A stretch of 64,000 bases of DNA from NCBI GenBank assembly GCA_944548615.1, contig OX155952.1:3186501-3250500 (forward strand), written 5' to 3'. Of this stretch, positions 54,690-64,000 are shown in pieces (positions within the stretch are counted from its first letter, which is position 1; every line of letters starts with the position of its first letter). The notes under the pieces were generated by a model. That model was not told where the DNA came from and ran no database searches. It saw only the letters and a list, made by a program, of their open reading frames with translations. The position numbers and the translations under genes are program-made. Source of the stretch: Micropterix aruncella (lineage: Eukaryota; Arthropoda; Insecta; Lepidoptera; Micropterigidae).

Positions 54690-55243
54690 GCGACTATATG
54701 TGATAGATTGGAAAGAGCGTGCTATGCACTCTATCGCATCGCTTCATTTCTCGATTTATCCGCGCTGCGCATGTGTAACTTTGCATATGTTCATTCACTG
54801 CTAACGTACGGCGCGGATTTATGGGGGCGAGCAGCCGACAGGCAGAGGGCCTTTGTTATGCAGAAGCATGCAGTCCGCACAATAGCGCGTGTGGCGCTTG
54901 ATACGCCAGTTAGGTCTCTGTTTAGAGATCTCTGCATCGTGACGCTGCCGTCCATTTATATAATGGAAGTAGCGCTGTTCGTTCGCAGGAATCTAGCCGA
55001 TTTTGAAGTGAATGGTCTGCATCACCACTATCCAACAAGACCCGTAGCACGCTACGTTCGGTAAGTCATGCATTATCCAAGTCGGAGAGGCTAGCCTATA
55101 TCGCCGGCCCAGCGGTTTACAACAAACTCAGCGAGCACATTAGGCAGGCGCAATCTCTTGAGGTGTTTAAGAGACACCTTAAGAGGTACCTCACAGAAAG
55201 GGCGTTTTACTCACTGGAGGAATATTACTCCAGTGACGTCTAA
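54690..55243 (+). pseudogene. LINE RT C-terminus, one frameshift
   Basis: LYRIASFLDLSALRMCNFAY, VHSLLTYGADLWGRAADRQR, KHAVRTIARVAL, LFRDLCIVTLPSIYIMEVAL, FVRRNLADF, then after a shift near 55045 SVSHALSKSERLAYIAGPAV and YNKLSEHI, ending EEYYSSDV TAA. This is the part after the catalytic box in CR1/jockey-like elements. The catalytic half is absent. Confidence 0.75.
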
Positions 55244-55494
55244 AATGCTTTGGTGGCTAAAGTGTATAATGATCTCTTTGCATTTTGTCTTGTATTTCCT
55301 CTTTTTACATTATACTTGTGTTTTTTTTTCGTTTTTTTTTGTAATGTTTTGTTTGTTTGCTAATATGTATGGATGTTTGCTAATCTGTATCTGACTTGTA
55401 TACCGGTATAGTAATAAAATTAATATGAATATATTATGCAATATATTTTTTTTCGAGATGAAGACGAAACGAAGACATATGCTTTGTGGAATAA
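55244..55494. other. LINE 3' flank, AT-rich
   Basis: Poly-T and AT-rich; nothing else recognised. Confidence 0.4.
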
Positions 55495-56160
55495 CCATCG
55501 GGCGCTACTGGGCGGTCCGCGCATAATGCGGCGTCAAGCAATCGACTGTGCACTTTGGCGAATAACCGGCGGGGGGGGGGGGGGTGCCTGGAAATGATCT
55601 TATATAATTCCTAGACAGCGCTGCTTAGGAGACAGTATATTTCAATCCAGACTCCTTCAGCAATTCGTCAGAGTGCACATCCGATTGGCGTCGCAAAAAG
55701 TTGCGCAAACCGCCCAGTAGCGCCAAGAGGCAATTCCACCAGGAGAAACCGATCCAACAGCCGTGAGGCCTGAGACGCAAGAGGCTTACCAGGGGTAGCC
55801 TTCCACACGAGGAGGCCTCTGAATAGGAGCTGAATCGTGAGTTCGGCCGATCCGAGAACAAAGTGGATCTTATGGCCCAAGCTGCACGAAACCATTCGCT
55901 ACCGCTAACATCAGGTAGAGGCCGTGCAAGGGACTTCGAAACTGTGACTAGACGGGAGGACGTAGAAGTTCGGTCAAATCTGGTAGTGAGGGCGAGAGGC
56001 TCTCCGCATACTTCACTTCCCAGTACCACGGACTCTCACGTTGCAAGTTGGTCTCTCACGGGCATTTTGGTGAAGTAAGACGGGCATTTGGTGGACTGTG
56101 TTGACCCTAATTCTCTGCGTCACCCCATGGTTGAGAGAGCGATCAATATCGCTATACCTT
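55495..56160 (+). repeat. Unclassified dispersed repeat family, copy 3 (longest)
   Basis: GGCGCTACTGGGCGGTCCGC with CAATCGACTGTGCACT, a (G)15 run at about 55570-55586, GCCGTGCAAGGGACTTCGAA, TCTGGTAGTGAGGGCGAGAG, GGTCTCTCACGGG and CGATCAATATCGCTATACC. Boxes match copies at 30.0 and 44.0 kb in order. An open minus frame (55625-56029) shows no domain. Confidence 0.6.
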
Positions 56161-56289
56161 CCTTAGGTGAAGGGTTCACCCATAGTAGATGACAACTCCA
56201 AAGCACCATCGTTTCGTGGCTAACCTCACTTGAGGACTTTGATACAAAATATACTTCAAACAGGACAATGACATTAATCGGTGGCGTTC

Positions 56290-56514
56290 ATAGAGGTTTG
56301 ATGGCGATCGGTTGAACGGCATGGAAGTTGATACTCAGCAGCGCCATCTAATAGCGAGCAAAGTGGATAGCGCGAAACTTCGGTCTCAAATACCTATGTA
56401 TACCAATTTCAACGGCGATCGGTTGAACGGTATAGAAGTGGATGTGCTGCAGCGGCACGCATCAAATACATATATGTGCCTCCACGAAAAAAACGTGTAC
56501 CCCGAATACGACGG
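56290..56514 (+). repeat. 111-bp local tandem duplication
   Basis: GGCGATCGGTTGAACGG occurs at 56303 and 56414, each followed by a CAGCAGCG/CTGCAGCG box. Confidence 0.65.
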
Positions 56515-56690
56515 ACAAAAGTACCAAAAAGCTACTTGTACCTTAGCATTAAATTCTATAATCTACTCCCTACGAAATTTAAACAGCTGGAGGACATAAA
56601 ATAAAAAAAAACATCAAGGAGATGCTGATAGGCCACCCTTTCTATAATCTGGCCGAATTTAAGGGCCATGATTTTCAAATATTGTGCTTA
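56515..56690 (+). pseudogene. LINE RT C-terminal tip
   Basis: Reads IKFYNLLPTKFKQLEDI, then after TAA an in-phase KNIKEMLIGHPFYNLAEF, the typical last segment of CR1/jockey RTs (KLYN.LP... HPFY.L.EF). Confidence 0.6.
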
Positions 56691-57712
56691 TTTAAATTAC
56701 TTAAAAAAGTAGAGACTTATTGTCTGATTATATTTTATATGGTCTTATATATGTATTTTTAGTTTAAAATGCATGGCGTAGCTTTAATTTGATTATTTAA
56801 CATTTTACTGACAATTTGAATATTACGATGAATAATTTCACTACGGATCTTTTCGAATTACTAACTACTTCAAATATAAGGCTTCTATTTTGATTATTTA
56901 TATTTATAGTTTGACAACCCAGTATAGTTAAATTCTTGACTACCTATGTATGTTCAGTAAAGACTACGAGACTTACTATCTAACCCAATTATTTTGACAC
57001 GTCCAAGAGCGGTTTTTAGCCGTCAATTGGACACGATGAAATGTAATGTAACGTAATACACATGTATATGTGCCAACTTTCATGTCGTATTGAAATGTAG
57101 TAACCTTAGACAAATATACCAATATTTAATTTATAATATACTGTGAGTAAGAGAAGCGAGGGCTTTTTTTCCACCACGTGTAACGACTATTTATTTTGTT
57201 ATCCTGAAAGTTTGACTAAAATAGGACAAGTGGATTTATAGCTATTTATTTTTGAAATTATTGCCAAACTTCATGTAAACACTAAAAAGTAGGCGGCTCT
57301 CGCGTTCAATGACGAAGCCTGACGGACGACGACGGAGCCAGGTTTGCAACGAAGACATTTGTAAACATATCCTATTGGTAATGGCCTCAGTGAACCAGTT
57401 ACGTCGCAGAGAGCTGATGGCTTTCGCGCGAAGCTAAAACGTAAACGCGTGGTTTAATGATTAGTATGGGTTTATCAAGCTCAATGGCGTGCCCATGGTT
57501 GGTGAATGGGGCAAGCCGTACCTTATTGTGTTTTTATGCTTTTCATAGTATAAAAAGATACCTCCTTACTCTTCAACTTTCAGTTTGAAATTTACTACTT
57601 GTGTCGTAGATTCAATAAAGTTCATTGAAGGCATGCTACTTGCTATACATAATTTAACATATATGGTACTTATTAGCAGTCGCATATCTCCGGTGGCTTT
57701 AAGAAAAGCAGT
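56691..57712. other. LINE 3' flank and unassigned sequence
   Basis: AT-rich UTR-like sequence to about 57060, then anonymous sequence. No gene supported. Confidence 0.4.
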
Positions 57713-58924
57713 TTAATTTGCCCCGCACAGCACGTAACATCCATTTGGGGACATGTATGGCGGCCGCCTACAATCCGGAACATCCGATTTTGTATATCGC
57801 GCTCGCCGCTGCGAAAAATGCAATTTACGATTCGAAACGTCGTACTTAATGCTTTCTGACCGCGGAACGACATGGCCAAATAATCTTTCATTCGCCGGCC
57901 AACGACGATAAAATCGATCGCCGATTTAAAAAGTCAGCATAGACGTCAAAACGCAGTCTCCATTAGCCACCGCCGCGGCGGCGTATAGTTCCGCGAAATG
58001 GTTGTTTTGTGCAGTGTTTTGTGGATAAAAGTGCAGTGTTTACTGGATAAAAGTGAGTAATTTCCATTTTTAAGTAGTTTAGGCATAAGTATTAGTCAAT
58101 TGAGATAGTCCATTTGCTGTTTTTCACGAATTTTCAAAGAAAACACTTCGGCAACAACAAACGGCTCGCGAAAAAATGGTTGTTATTATTTTGTAATGTT
58201 TATGAAATATCCCGATATATTGCGAAATATGACGTAATGTCGCTTTAATTTACTAACAAAATAAGTATTGTTTCATTTACATCCTAAGTTATCACATAAT
58301 TAGGCGTATTTTGAAAATTATATCTTGTTTTGTAAATTGAATCGCGCAAAGAAACTTCTTTTGATAATTACTATGAGAGAATAAAGTGCGATTTTCCATA
58401 GTTTTTCGATGAAATATGACTCTTTGGAGTATAGTAATTAGTTATTAGACATATAATAAGTCTATGATAAGACAATATAATTGAAAAAATCTAACGAATT
58501 TTATATTATGGGCATTCAAAGTTTATTATTAAGTTCGGACGCGGAAACTCTCAAAACTTTAGATTTTTCTATAATATCAGACAAAGCTCAAAGTTCTGGT
58601 GTGATTTCTAAGAAGTGTGATGTAGTAATAAAGTTATTTTGAAAGAATTTCATATAAAAAAATACCATAAGTAGTCACAAATTAAAAATTAAAAAAATTT
58701 TTTTTTACGAGAATACATAAAATTTTTCTTGGCTGAATAAATAAATATTTTTGTATGCAAATAAGTAAAAAAAAAATATCGTTTTGGTAAAGCATTTAAT
58801 AAAGAACATAACTGTATTTACAATTTTTGCATATTTTACGTATTTTGTGACAAAAAAATCGAAATGATTTTATAGGCGAGTTTTTTCTGTTTGCCAATTT
58901 TGTAATATTTATTCATTTTTTAAT

Positions 58925-59937
58925 TTTTTTTTTTTAATTTTTTTAATACTTTATTCATTTTATTTTTGTACATTTAGCCCCATTGTTATCAATGTTATAA
59001 ATAACTCGGAAAAATTGAACACCGAAATGCAGCTAATGCTCATTGCCCACCTAACTAGGACTAAACTGTCCCGTATCTAGGCGGGTCAGAGTAATTAAAA
59101 TAAGTAATACAACTTATGTAACAATTAACCTAATTAACTTGAAAAAACTTTTTATTTTTACAATAAATGAATGTACTTAATTGTTTTTTTTAAAATTATT
59201 ATTTTAAGATTGAATAATATATAATTATAAATAAATAACATTATAATACAAATCCAAACACTAAATTTGTACGAATAATACATTGTAGGTAATACAATAT
59301 GGCAAATACACATATACGTAAATACGATATCAATAAATGATAAATGATATATGGTATAAACATATTTATAATTTTATTAAATATATAAATACAATTATAA
59401 AATCACTGCTAAAAAATATGAAATAAAATAAATAAAAATATGATATGATATACTATTAATATATACATAATAATTTATATAAATATACAATAATATTTTT
59501 AAATTAACCGTTATACATACGCTTTACAAACCAAGTTTTCAGATTTAAACCTTCCTAATTCAAATAGCCATTTATTAATATTGTCTTTAAACTCTTGATT
59601 GTTCTTTAAGTGTTTCCATTTTTCCTCTATGCCATTATACAATTTGGGACCAATGAAAAAAGATTGTCGTTGCGCAAATGTTGTTTGTACTCGAGGAATA
59701 AGGAAATTTTGTTTCCGTGAACTCCGAGTATTGCAGTTTTGCTGACTTTGATCATGTCTATCTTTGTGTTTATGAAAAAATATTATCACATATTTAATAA
59801 ACAATTGCTTGACGTCCAGAACTTTCGCCACGTTGAAAAGACGCTCTGACGGGTAGTCATTAGGTTTCCTATAAATAATCCGTAACAACAGTTTTTGCGT
59901 CTTTATTAGTGGATCCAAGGCCTGTTTCGTGCAATTT
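58925..59937 (-). mobile_element. 5'-truncated LINE inserted in piggyBac copy 3
   Basis: Minus strand: RT C-terminus (59511-59918), a long AT-rich 3' UTR, the box GTCCTAGTTAGGTGGGCAAT, AATAAAGTATT and an A-rich tail at 58925-58960. Flanks match neighbouring parts of piggyBac copy 1, so the insertion point is well defined. Confidence 0.85.
59511..59918 (-). CDS. LINE RT C-terminal fragment (partial)
   Basis: 135 codons open: MDPLIKTQKLLLRIIYRKPN, YPSERLFNVAKVLDVKQLFI, then FAQRQSFFIGPKLYNGI. This is the C-terminal end of a CR1/jockey-like ORF2. Everything upstream is missing. Confidence 0.8.
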   Translation of the reverse strand: MDPLIKTQKLLLRIIYRKPNDYPSERLFNVAKVLDVKQLFIKYVIIFFHKHKDRHDQSQQNCNTRSSRKQNFLIPRVQTTFAQRQSFFIGPKLYNGIEEKWKHLKNNQEFKDNINKWLFELGRFKSENLVCKAYV

Positions 59938-60040
59938 TATTATCTTAATTGTTTTACGAGATAAGGTTATAATCTTTTATATGTCAAATTTCAATGCGAT
60001 TATTTTTATCTTTATCTTTTTTAAATACATTTAGTGGTTT

Positions 60041-61060
60041 GGAAAATCGTCTTCGAGGCTATTCTGACTAAAGAAAACAATTAGTTCAAAAACATTCAGG
60101 AGAGGAGTTTAAACAAATCAACTGGTTCTTTAAAACTTGCTTGTCAAAATGATTAGCATAAAATGTCCAATAATGAATCTAATGTCTCTGTAGTGAAATC
60201 TAAACAATATTTCTCGCATAGTTTGTTCTTGAATAGTTGGAATATTTTCAATTTAAATTTTTTCGAATATCAATCGTCAATTTGGCAAAATATGTTGTCG
60301 ATTACCTGGACAAAAAGTCGTTTGTATTCAGTATGAGCGTACGTTGCGTATCAAACGAGGAGTTGAGTTATTTTGCAGAATGTTTTCATAAATGTGATGA
60401 AATTCAGATTAAAATACAACACGTAACCAAGTCTGAAATTCCTTTATTTTGTTGCTACAATAACCCACATCGACTTGTGATTTTCGAAGAATATTGTACA
60501 GGCTATCAGTTTTTTCCAAAAATTCGGTGTAAAAGTGGAAAGAAAAATTTAAATGGAATGATCGCAACGAGGTTTCAAAATTCTCCGAGTAGCTTCTTTT
60601 GCTCAAAAGTCGATTTTACTTTGTCCTCGCCGATTAAAAGTCTTAAACAGAACTCACCACAAGGGACAGTTTCCTCCATTGTTTATCAGGCAATAAAAAC
60701 CACAAATCAATTAAAACTACACAATAAAAATCTGCACTGTCACTTGCTCAAAACAATAGAACTAAATAGACTGCTGCTTCCACGTTTGCATTCAACTTCA
60801 TGCTAATAGAAGCCTAGCATATCGGGCAGTACAAAAGTCGTATAGATACATATATTGTTTTGCATAATTTGCCACAGGTTAGAATGAAAGGACGACTAAT
60901 TTTAAAAGCCCCGATGCAAGCCCATTTGTGCGAGCGAGATGACTGGCTGAACTCAACTAGATACGATTGCAGCGATAGCTGCTCTGTCGATAAATGTTTT
61001 GTTGCGTGGAGCGATCTGTGAAAGCTAGATAGAACGCTAGGCGCTCGCAAATTCATTTAT
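60041..61060. other. No recognised gene; one unassigned frame
   Basis: A plus-strand frame is open at 60237-60806, with the first ATG at 60333 (157 codons, MSVRCVSNEELSYFAECFHK), long for AT-rich DNA but without a known motif. It may be chance or an exon. Confidence 0.3.
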
Positions 61061-61148
61061 TGAAGTGTTTTTTTAATGCAAGGCATTAAAAAAACACTTC
61101 ACAGATTAAAAAAAACACTTCATTTATTGAAGTGTTTTTTTTAATCTG
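61061..61148. repeat. Two adjacent perfect hairpins
   Basis: Arms TGAAGTGTTTTTTTAATGC (61061-61079) and its exact complement (61083-61101), loop AAG. Immediately next are 21-bp arms CAGATT-A8-CACTTCA (61102-61122) and the exact complement (61128-61148), loop TTTAT. Confidence 0.9.
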
Positions 61149-62995
61149 ATTTTTTGGCTAATATCCGAGTGACAGTTTGATTGGTTTTTAGTAAAGTTTA
61201 TCTAAATAATGTAACGAGAAGCTTTTTTCAATTCCAAATCAGGTATATACATTTTTATTATTAACTCTAATCAGTATGTCATATAATAGTAAGTATTTCT
61301 ACCCACAAAAATATTTATTTAATGTAATATGGCGACGAATCGCCGCTATTTCTGCGGCCACGACAAAGTTTATCGTATTCGATCAGCGCATAAATTAACC
61401 CAGTGTTACATGCACAAATTTCAAAATTTGAATAATTTTGGTCATGTCTCCAAATTAAAAAATATTAGTATATCTGTGTTCTGTACGATACGTATCAGCT
61501 GTACTGTAAAAAAATGGGAATTATTGCAGTATAGGAACCTTTCTCAGAAATCGAAAAAAATAAAGAATACTACTAGAGTTGATCATTGTAATGCTAAATG
61601 TGAAAGAAAAAAGCTTCGGACGCGTAAAATTTCGAAACCAAGTTTACATACAAAAAAAAATTGTTTTTTTTAACCTCATTTTTTTAAATTGTCTTTAAAA
61701 AAAACTAATCTAACCTACTGTTAAATAGGTGTTTATGTATTATTTAAAATAATAAAAAAAACAACCTACCGAAATGTATGGGTTTGGCGCTTTTTTGAAT
61801 GCCTATATCTCGCTTATTTATTGAGACCGAATAAATATTATTGCAGATTCGGAATCAGCGTGGTGAATATAGTCTGGTTACGTTAAAAAATCAACAATCT
61901 AGAAGAGGTTCCTATACTGCAATAATACCAAAAAATGCTCTCAGGACCCTCACACCATGTATATAGATTTTGCAAATGTTTATCCAGAGCTGCATAGTGA
62001 GACAGAAGCGATGCAGCCAGCTTGCAATCACACTCCAAAGAAAGCGTCCACGGAATCTCCCATTCCGCCCCCCCCCCTTCTCCCGCACAGTTGGATAATA
62101 ATGACGTCACCGAAATCCGTGCCCCGCTCGGCGGGCGCCTACATGGCAATATTTGCCGATGGCAAATCGCCAAATGAGGGCGAACGAAGCGCAAACAAAT
62201 TGTTATCCGACTCCGCGAAATTATTAATCCGGCGTAAAATGCGGCTCGCTCTCCCTCTAAATACAATTTGTTTCATTGCATTCAGATTCGGGTTCGGCGT
62301 TAATTCATGCGACGCGTCGCGTGATTCATCGCCGGCGATAATTATTTCCGTATTAGGACACGCAAGCAGCCCGTTAATTATTCACTTTGTAGAGTACGCG
62401 TACTCTCGCATCGCTCGGGAGCCATATTGTTTCCTGGGGGAGAACATACATATTTTATAATTTGGCTACAGTGCCGGATTATAAAATAGGAAGCCCAGTG
62501 AAATAGGTAATATTAAGAGAAATAACTGATAATGTTTTAAAACTTAGCATAGGTACATGTTTTGCTGAGGCGTACTGTTAAACATACTAATAGTCGCTAC
62601 TCAATCTGTTGTGCTAGAGCCGCCATCTTGGCAAAAAGGGCGTTTCGATTCAGTTTTTTCACTTATAACTCGCTAACTGTTAGCGATATCAGAATTATGC
62701 TTTATATAAATAATAAAACTTATAAAACTCTACAAAAAAGGCATGAATGCATAGGTGATCGGTCGCCCGACCGTTGCACGGACCGGTAAGGACCGGTTCC
62801 ACGGGCATCCGTATCACATTCTGGAGCGGATTTTGTACTAGTTCTTTATTTCTCTATTAACAACACTACGAGTACCAAGAAGAAAGAGCAGAATCGAAGT
62901 TCGCCGAAGTATACGAGCGCTAATATTCTCTTTGAGGACACTATGACTGCTATTATAGCGCAAGGCAAATTTTGTACAAAGAACATAACAACAAT
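61149..62995. other. No recognised gene
   Basis: AT-rich to about 61950, then a more mixed part (61950-62460) with two overlapping open frames without motifs. A small GC palindrome-like patch lies at 62760-62800 (GACCGTTGCACGGACCGGTA region). Confidence 0.4.
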
Positions 62996-63107
62996 CGATT
63001 GATTTCAATGTTGCCAGAAAAAAATAAAGATTCGTCTCAGTTTTTTCTGGCAACATTGAAATCAATCGAAGTCAGCGTCGAACGATGAACCCCGAAGGGT
63101 TCATCGT
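62996..63107. repeat. Perfect 28-bp inverted repeat followed by an 11-bp hairpin
   Basis: Arms 62996-63023 and 63041-63068 are exact complements (CGATTGATTTCAATGTTGCC AGAAAAAA), loop 17 nt. ACGATGAACCC (63082-63092) pairs with 63097-63107 across CGAA. Confidence 0.9.
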
Positions 63108-63399
63108 CAAAGAGGCTCCAGGCGTCGCTGATACCGTTATTGTCAAGACAGCAAAAGGAATAGCATATTCTAATCAAATCGTAATTGTTGTAGAAGACAT
63201 AGATGTGATTGTTCTATTGACAGGTTTATAGCCTTACCGGTGAGTAATATCTACTTAGTGAAATCAGGACACTGGACGCAACTTGTATTGTTTACAAAAT
63301 CTCCAATCACGAGGACCTTAAAAAAATATTTTTACATGCACGTGCATTGATTGGTTTCGATAACACATTATGTATTTTCCAAAATGGAAAAAAATAATG
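63085..63399 (+). pseudogene. Remnant of a PIN/FEN1-like domain protein found in invertebrate mobile elements
   Basis: From an ATG at 63085: GFIVKEAPGVADTVIVKTAK, then NQIVIVVEDIDVIVLLTGL and TAG at 63229-63231. The match resumes in shifted frames: ALPVSNIYLVKSG (63232-63270) and FLHARALIGFDNTLCIFQNG (about 63330-63390). The D..I.K.A, V.ED.D.LVLL and HA..G.D.. pattern is one I associate with a PIN-like nuclease domain in many uncharacterised, multicopy invertebrate proteins; this is from memory. Broken by stop and frameshifts. Confidence 0.45.
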
Positions 63400-64000
63400 C
63401 TATAACCTTATATTTATTTAAGAATTTATTATTATAAAACTAAAAAATAACAGGGACCGAATGACAAACCCTCAACCTCACGCTTATTTGATTCTGTCAC
63501 CCCACTGGGACTAGCCCGTTCTAGGGTGGACTTAATACAATACATTATTTAAAAGTTTTAATAAAATGCTATTTAAATAATAAATAAATTTCTTTAAATA
63601 TGGTCCTCAAAAAAGTTATTAGTTCCATTTTAAAATCGGCATTAAAATGGGAATTCCGTTAAACAGAGTGTGACAAATAGAATAGACTAAAAAATAAAAT
63701 AAAGAGGAAAGAAAGTTATAAGAAAGAAAAGAAAGAAAAATATCACAAAGTCATTTATTTATTTAATTAAATTTATTTATTTAATTAATTTAACAATTCA
63801 TTTACAATGCATAAGTATCACTAATAATTATAATCATATCAATAAAAAAAAATGTAATTAAAATAAAAATAAAAATTGAACACGGCCGATATGAGCATTA
63901 GCATGTATGTACTGCTGCTGCCAACTAAGTGCCAGGACTTGTCCCAGGGCAGCTAGCTCTCTATTTATAGTTCAAGCGTTTTTTTATCTATACCTACAAG
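63400..64000. other. AT-rich end of window, nothing recognised
   Basis: A block near 63490-63535 (CCACTGGGACTAGCCCGTTC TAGGG) resembles LINE 3' UTR boxes seen elsewhere in the window on the minus strand. No ORF or RNA gene is supported. Confidence 0.35.

Larger units (their letters stand above)
57713..60040 (+). mobile_element. Non-autonomous piggyBac element, copy 3, split by a LINE insertion
   Basis: Starts near TTAA 57713-57716; CACGTAACATCCATTTGGGG ACATG matches the ends of copies 1 and 2. It keeps AAAAGTGAGT near 58052 and follows copy 1 from there to about 58920. A LINE fragment then intrudes (58925-59937), and copy 1 similarity resumes with TTAATTGTTTTACGAGATAA to about 60040. The right TIR is lost. 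Confidence 0.8.

Noticed and set aside
61883..62460. Overlapping open frames on both strands
   Set aside because: No domain, no splice pattern, no similarity recognised; likely chance in less AT-rich DNA.

Overview
The window is a repeat-dominated, AT-rich piece of an insect genome. The element mix points to an insect: jockey/CR1-like LINEs with ORF1 proteins carrying a zinc finger, an RTE-type LINE, a Penelope-like element with a GIY-YIG domain, piggyBac elements flanked by TTAA, and a Ty3/Gypsy LTR element. I favour a moth or butterfly because of the general style of the short repeats, but that is an inference from memory and not proven here. I recognise no single-copy host gene.

Layout. 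1-3800: mostly anonymous sequence, with a possible zinc-finger exon end at the left edge, a hairpin repeat and a 120-bp minisatellite repeat. 3800-11600: a block separated by long (AT)n tracts. It holds a perfect 557-bp tandem array with an inverted arm, the 3' half of a LINE reverse transcriptase, a degenerate Penelope-like element (minus strand) and an RTE remnant (minus strand). 12210-20387: a complete, very young Ty3/Gypsy element of about 8.17 kb with 1029-bp LTRs, a 4-bp target duplication (AGGA), gag, pol and a textbook -1 frameshift signal between them. 20425-21884: a non-autonomous piggyBac copy with TTAA ends. 22028-22227: a 200-N assembly gap. 22946-23480: two large hairpin repeats. 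23650-25693: a full-length piggyBac transposase exon (minus strand) with a very GC-rich N-terminal extension. 25720-29470: LINE remnants. 30000-32221: an unclassified dispersed repeat, then the 5' half of an autonomous piggyBac gene (minus strand) whose first coding exons can be read with their splice sites. 32222-37279: a nearly complete LINE with a broken ORF1 and an intact 1028-residue ORF2. 37380-49280: LINE scraps, a MITE with perfect 13-bp inverted ends, minisatellites, a GC-rich island and microsatellites. 49920-54278: a second LINE (minus strand) with intact ORF1 and an ORF2 broken by two frameshifts. 54690-64000: LINE C-termini, a third piggyBac copy split by a LINE insertion, adjacent perfect hairpins, and a remnant of a PIN-like (FEN1-like) protein.

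How the parts relate. Almost everything is explained by nested retroelement and DNA-transposon insertions. The Gypsy element looks youngest: I saw one difference between its LTRs and both reading frames are open. Its Gag-Pol fusion would be made by slipping at A AAA AAC (15435-15441), 9 nt before a stem-loop. The three piggyBac copies belong to one family and share a splice donor near their 5' ends. Several LINE 3' ends share a box close to CCTAGTTAGG, which may be a signal used by related reverse transcriptases. The least explained items are the 557-bp tandem/inverted array with an exon-like ORF, the dispersed family at 30.0, 44.0 and 55.5 kb, and the perfect hairpins near 61.1 and 63.0 kb.
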